A stretch of DNA of 46,940 nt from positions 1-46,940 of the forward strand of contig SCRA01000011.1 of the NCBI GenBank assembly GCA_004297985.1. Direction: 5' to 3'. Positions 45,063 through 46,940 of this stretch are shown one piece after another. A program made the translations under genes and the position numbers. Numbering within the stretch: the first letter of the stretch is position 1; the number at the start of each line of letters is the position of its first letter. The stretch is from a bacterium (GTDB taxonomy: Bacteria > Vulcanimicrobiota > Vulcanimicrobiia > Vulcanimicrobiales > SCRA01). The notes below the pieces were generated by a model, which worked only from the letters and a program-made list of their open reading frames with translations, was not told where the DNA came from and searched no databases.

Positions 45063-45185
45063 CTCCAAAGTCCCCCGGTGACCTTTCGTATCGTCTGTGA
45101 TGACGGTCACATAGAAGGTGGTTCACTACCCCCGGAGCACCGGCCCTGCCCGAGTTCATGCTTTGCATCTTGCCTCGCACCAGCT

Positions 45186-46136
45186 TTACGGACTCTTGAC
45201 GGAATCGGCGCCTCGATCGTCGGCGCAGGGGCGTCCGGAGAACTGAAGCAGGATCAATGCCGCTACGATCAGGGCTCCGCCGGCCAGCTCGGCTCGCCCA
45301 AGCCGCTCGCCGAGGACCGCCGCCCCTAGCGCGACGGTCACGACCGGCTCGAGGGTAGAGAGCAGTGCCGCGCGAGGGGTGCCAAGGCGCCGCATCCCCG
45401 CGAAGAGCGCGACAATCGGAATCACGGTTGCCACGACCACGATGCCGAGGATGAGCGCTCCTTGCGCGGTCGACCGCGGTAGGTCGAGGCCCCTGCCGGA
45501 CAGCGCGACGATCAGGAACGAGGTTGCCGCGCCTAGACAGACGTATCCGCTGGCGGCCAGTGAGTCCACGGCGCGTACCAAGCGCGTTCCCACCGTGAGA
45601 TAGACGGCGTACCATGCCCCGGTACACAGGCCGACTGCCAGTCCCACGAGATCAGGGTGCGGGCCGCGCGGATCGGCGGCCAGCGACGTACCGGCGAAGA
45701 TCGCCACGAGCGCCGCCACACGCGCACGCGTTGGACGCTCGCGATCTACGAGCCACGCCAGCAGCGCGACGAACGCCGGATACGTATAGAGAAGAAGCGA
45801 GGTGAGGCCGACGCCGATATGGTCCATCGTCACGAAGTAGAGCGTCGCTTGGAGCGCGTAGCCGATGGCTCCCATCACGAAGGCGATGGCCGCCTGCGCG
45901 GCTGCGATGTGCCAGCGCGCGCGCGCGAGCATCCATATCCACAGGAGGAGCGCCGCGCCGCTAAAGCGCCACGCCAGCGTGCTCTGCAGATCGAAGTCCT
46001 GTGCCATGAGCAGTTTTCCGAAGATGCCTAGCGTGGCGAAGCCGCAGGCGGAGACGGCGACCAATGCAGCGCCCGCGAGCGCCGCCCCTCGTTCATGCGT
46101 CGTCACGGTAGTGATACGTCGCGCCTGCGCAGTCAT
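45186..46136 (-). CDS. EamA-family (DMT) transporter
   Basis: A 316-residue transporter with ten hydrophobic helices in two EamA repeats. The first half has ATLGIFGKLLMAQDFDLQSTLAWRFSGAALLL and GYALQATLYFVTMDHIGVGLTSLLLYTYPAFVALLA. The second ends VALFAGMRRLGTPRAALLSTLEPVVTVALGAAVLGERL. This differs from the other EamA carrier in the window and resembles the RhaT/RarD-like side of the family. The substrate is not predictable. The start is ATG 46136. Confidence 0.92.
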   Translation of the reverse strand: MTAQARRITTVTTHERGAALAGAALVAVSACGFATLGIFGKLLMAQDFDLQSTLAWRFSGAALLLWIWMLARARWHIAAAQAAIAFVMGAIGYALQATLYFVTMDHIGVGLTSLLLYTYPAFVALLAWLVDRERPTRARVAALVAIFAGTSLAADPRGPHPDLVGLAVGLCTGAWYAVYLTVGTRLVRAVDSLAASGYVCLGAATSFLIVALSGRGLDLPRSTAQGALILGIVVVATVIPIVALFAGMRRLGTPRAALLSTLEPVVTVALGAAVLGERLGRAELAGGALIVAALILLQFSGRPCADDRGADSVKSP

Positions 46137-46241
46137 TCCACGACTCTACCGCATGAACGATGGGAATTGCCAGAACCGCTTAGGCAGCAAGCAGGAGCCC
46201 GTTCTCGTGGAACGTATTCTCCTCTCCCGGAGGGCACCTGA

Positions 46242-46892
46242 ATGGCTGAGCATGCCACCGCCTACGATGACCCGGGAACACCAGATGAAATTTCGCGCCG
46301 GACCTTTCTGGCGCGGGCCACTGTAACGTTGGGGGGCTTGGTTGGCGTCACGCTGGCTGTTTCTCTCATCGGCTCGCTCGTCCCCACCGAAGAGGTGCTC
46401 TCGGGCACCAAGCGTTGGGCGGCGCTTGAACCAAAGGAGTTCACGGCGCTTCAGGCGGGTGGCAGTTCGGCGCCGATGAAACTGTACTTTACGCACAAAG
46501 CTCAGGACGGCTATCTGGAGACGGAGAGCCGCGAGTACGTCTGGGGCTTGCGCCTCACTCCGGCCGAGCAGCAGCAACTCAACGCCGACCGCCCCGATCT
46601 TTTCGCCGCGAAAGGCGGTGACGTTCACTACCCGGTCGTCTCGATGGGCTTCGTGATCTTCAGCCCGATCTGTCCGCACCTCGGTTGCCGCTACAATTGG
46701 GACGACGGCGCAGGAAAGTTCATCTGTCCGTGTCACGGCTCCGTCTACGATAAGCTCGGGAAGCACGTGTCCGGCCCCGCTCCGCGCGGCTTGGATCCGC
46801 TGCCGTTGCGCGAGCAGAGTGGTACGGCGGAGATTACCTGGATTCAGTACGAGACGGCGGTATCCGACCGCATCGTCATCGCCTACAGCTAG
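46242..46892 (+). CDS. qcrA: Rieske [2Fe-2S] protein of a cytochrome bc-type complex
   Basis: A 216-residue Rieske subunit that passes electrons from quinol to cytochrome c or another carrier. The N-terminus has a Tat-like SRRTFLARATV (18-28) and one transmembrane helix (about 30-48). The cluster motifs are C144-P-H146-L-G-C149 and C162-P-C164-H165-G, with the disulfide cysteines C149 and C164 in place. An insert of about 60 residues lies between the helix and the cluster fold. ATG 46242 has CGGAGGG upstream. The start of a cytochrome b gene follows 22 bp later, so this is a qcrAB/petCB-type operon. Confidence 0.95.
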   Translation: MAEHATAYDDPGTPDEISRRTFLARATVTLGGLVGVTLAVSLIGSLVPTEEVLSGTKRWAALEPKEFTALQAGGSSAPMKLYFTHKAQDGYLETESREYVWGLRLTPAEQQQLNADRPDLFAAKGGDVHYPVVSMGFVIFSPICPHLGCRYNWDDGAGKFICPCHGSVYDKLGKHVSGPAPRGLDPLPLREQSGTAEITWIQYETAVSDRIVIAYS

Positions 46893-46914
46893 CCCCGTCT
46901 CGCAAGGAGGTCCC

Positions 46915-46940
46915 ATGTTACAGTGGCTCGAGGAACGTAC
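46915..46940 (+). CDS. qcrB: Start of a cytochrome b subunit gene (cut by window end)
   Basis: Only eight codons are present (MLQWLEER). ATG 46915 is preceded by a strong AAGGAGG at 46903-46909. The short WLEER lead resembles the opening of bacterial cytochrome b/b6 subunits, and the position right after the Rieske gene makes that the likely product. The evidence is mostly context. Confidence 0.55.

Overview
The window is 46.9 kb of GC-rich bacterial chromosome, packed with genes in long runs whose starts and stops overlap (ATGA, GTGA). No phage, insertion sequence, CRISPR array or plasmid gene is visible. It opens in the 3' part of a 5S rRNA and ends at the first codons of a cytochrome b gene. 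The core order rimP-nusA-ylxR-infB-rbfA-nrnA-truB-ribF, a three-gene proton-translocating transhydrogenase, a Thermus-like seven-iron ferredoxin and a bc-type Rieske protein suggest a free-living respiring bacterium. I suspect a deep-branching phylum such as Eremiobacterota (WPS-2), but that is an impression from style and cannot be shown from this sequence alone.

Layout. 1-2.4 kb: end of an rRNA operon with its terminator, an SDR-family protein lacking the usual catalytic Tyr, and a convergent pyruvate kinase. 2.5-11 kb: the transcription/translation operon, with a promoter and hairpin leader before rimP, no ATG/GTG/TTG start for rimP, and a 92-bp tandem duplication at the rbfA/nrnA junction. 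11-15.9 kb: a secreted serine hydrolase, pntAA-pntAB-pntB and a TlpA thioredoxin. 15.9-19.3 kb (minus strand): marC, a SIMPL protein, and a membrane-anchored zinc-finger double AAA+ Clp-like ATPase. 19.4-28.2 kb: ferredoxin, then an overlapping run of ABC ATPase, FtsX-type permease, AttH/CrtC-like lipocalin, two zinc dehydrogenases, a P1-family self-processing hydrolase and an amino-acid-type binding protein. I think this is the most likely undescribed system here.

28.3-38.2 kb: class I aldolase (minus), a small SH3-like protein, an Asp-nucleophile alpha/beta hydrolase, an IclR regulator, Ppx/GppA with an HD domain, a PhoB/PhoR-type two-component pair, a TSUP permease, a 73-residue stand-alone histidine-phosphoacceptor domain, then the threonine-to-glycine pair tdh-kbl. 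38.3-41 kb: ECF sigma factor and anti-sigma factor, then a cupredoxin lipoprotein and a Sco1-type copper chaperone, divergent across an intergenic region with two opposed 11-bp-period operator-like boxes. 41-46.9 kb: small conserved proteins, tRNA-Gly(CCC), two EamA transporters, a second SDR, a second TlpA-like protein, and the Rieske/cytochrome b start.

How the parts may work together: Ppx and PhoBR suggest phosphate/polyphosphate control. Sco1, the cupredoxin, the two TlpA proteins and Rieske/cytochrome b fit assembly and running of a copper-dependent respiratory chain. PntAB ties NADPH to proton motive force. Every intergenic gap is under 300 bp. Starts are GTG or overlapping in many genes, and alternatives are noted where the choice is uncertain.
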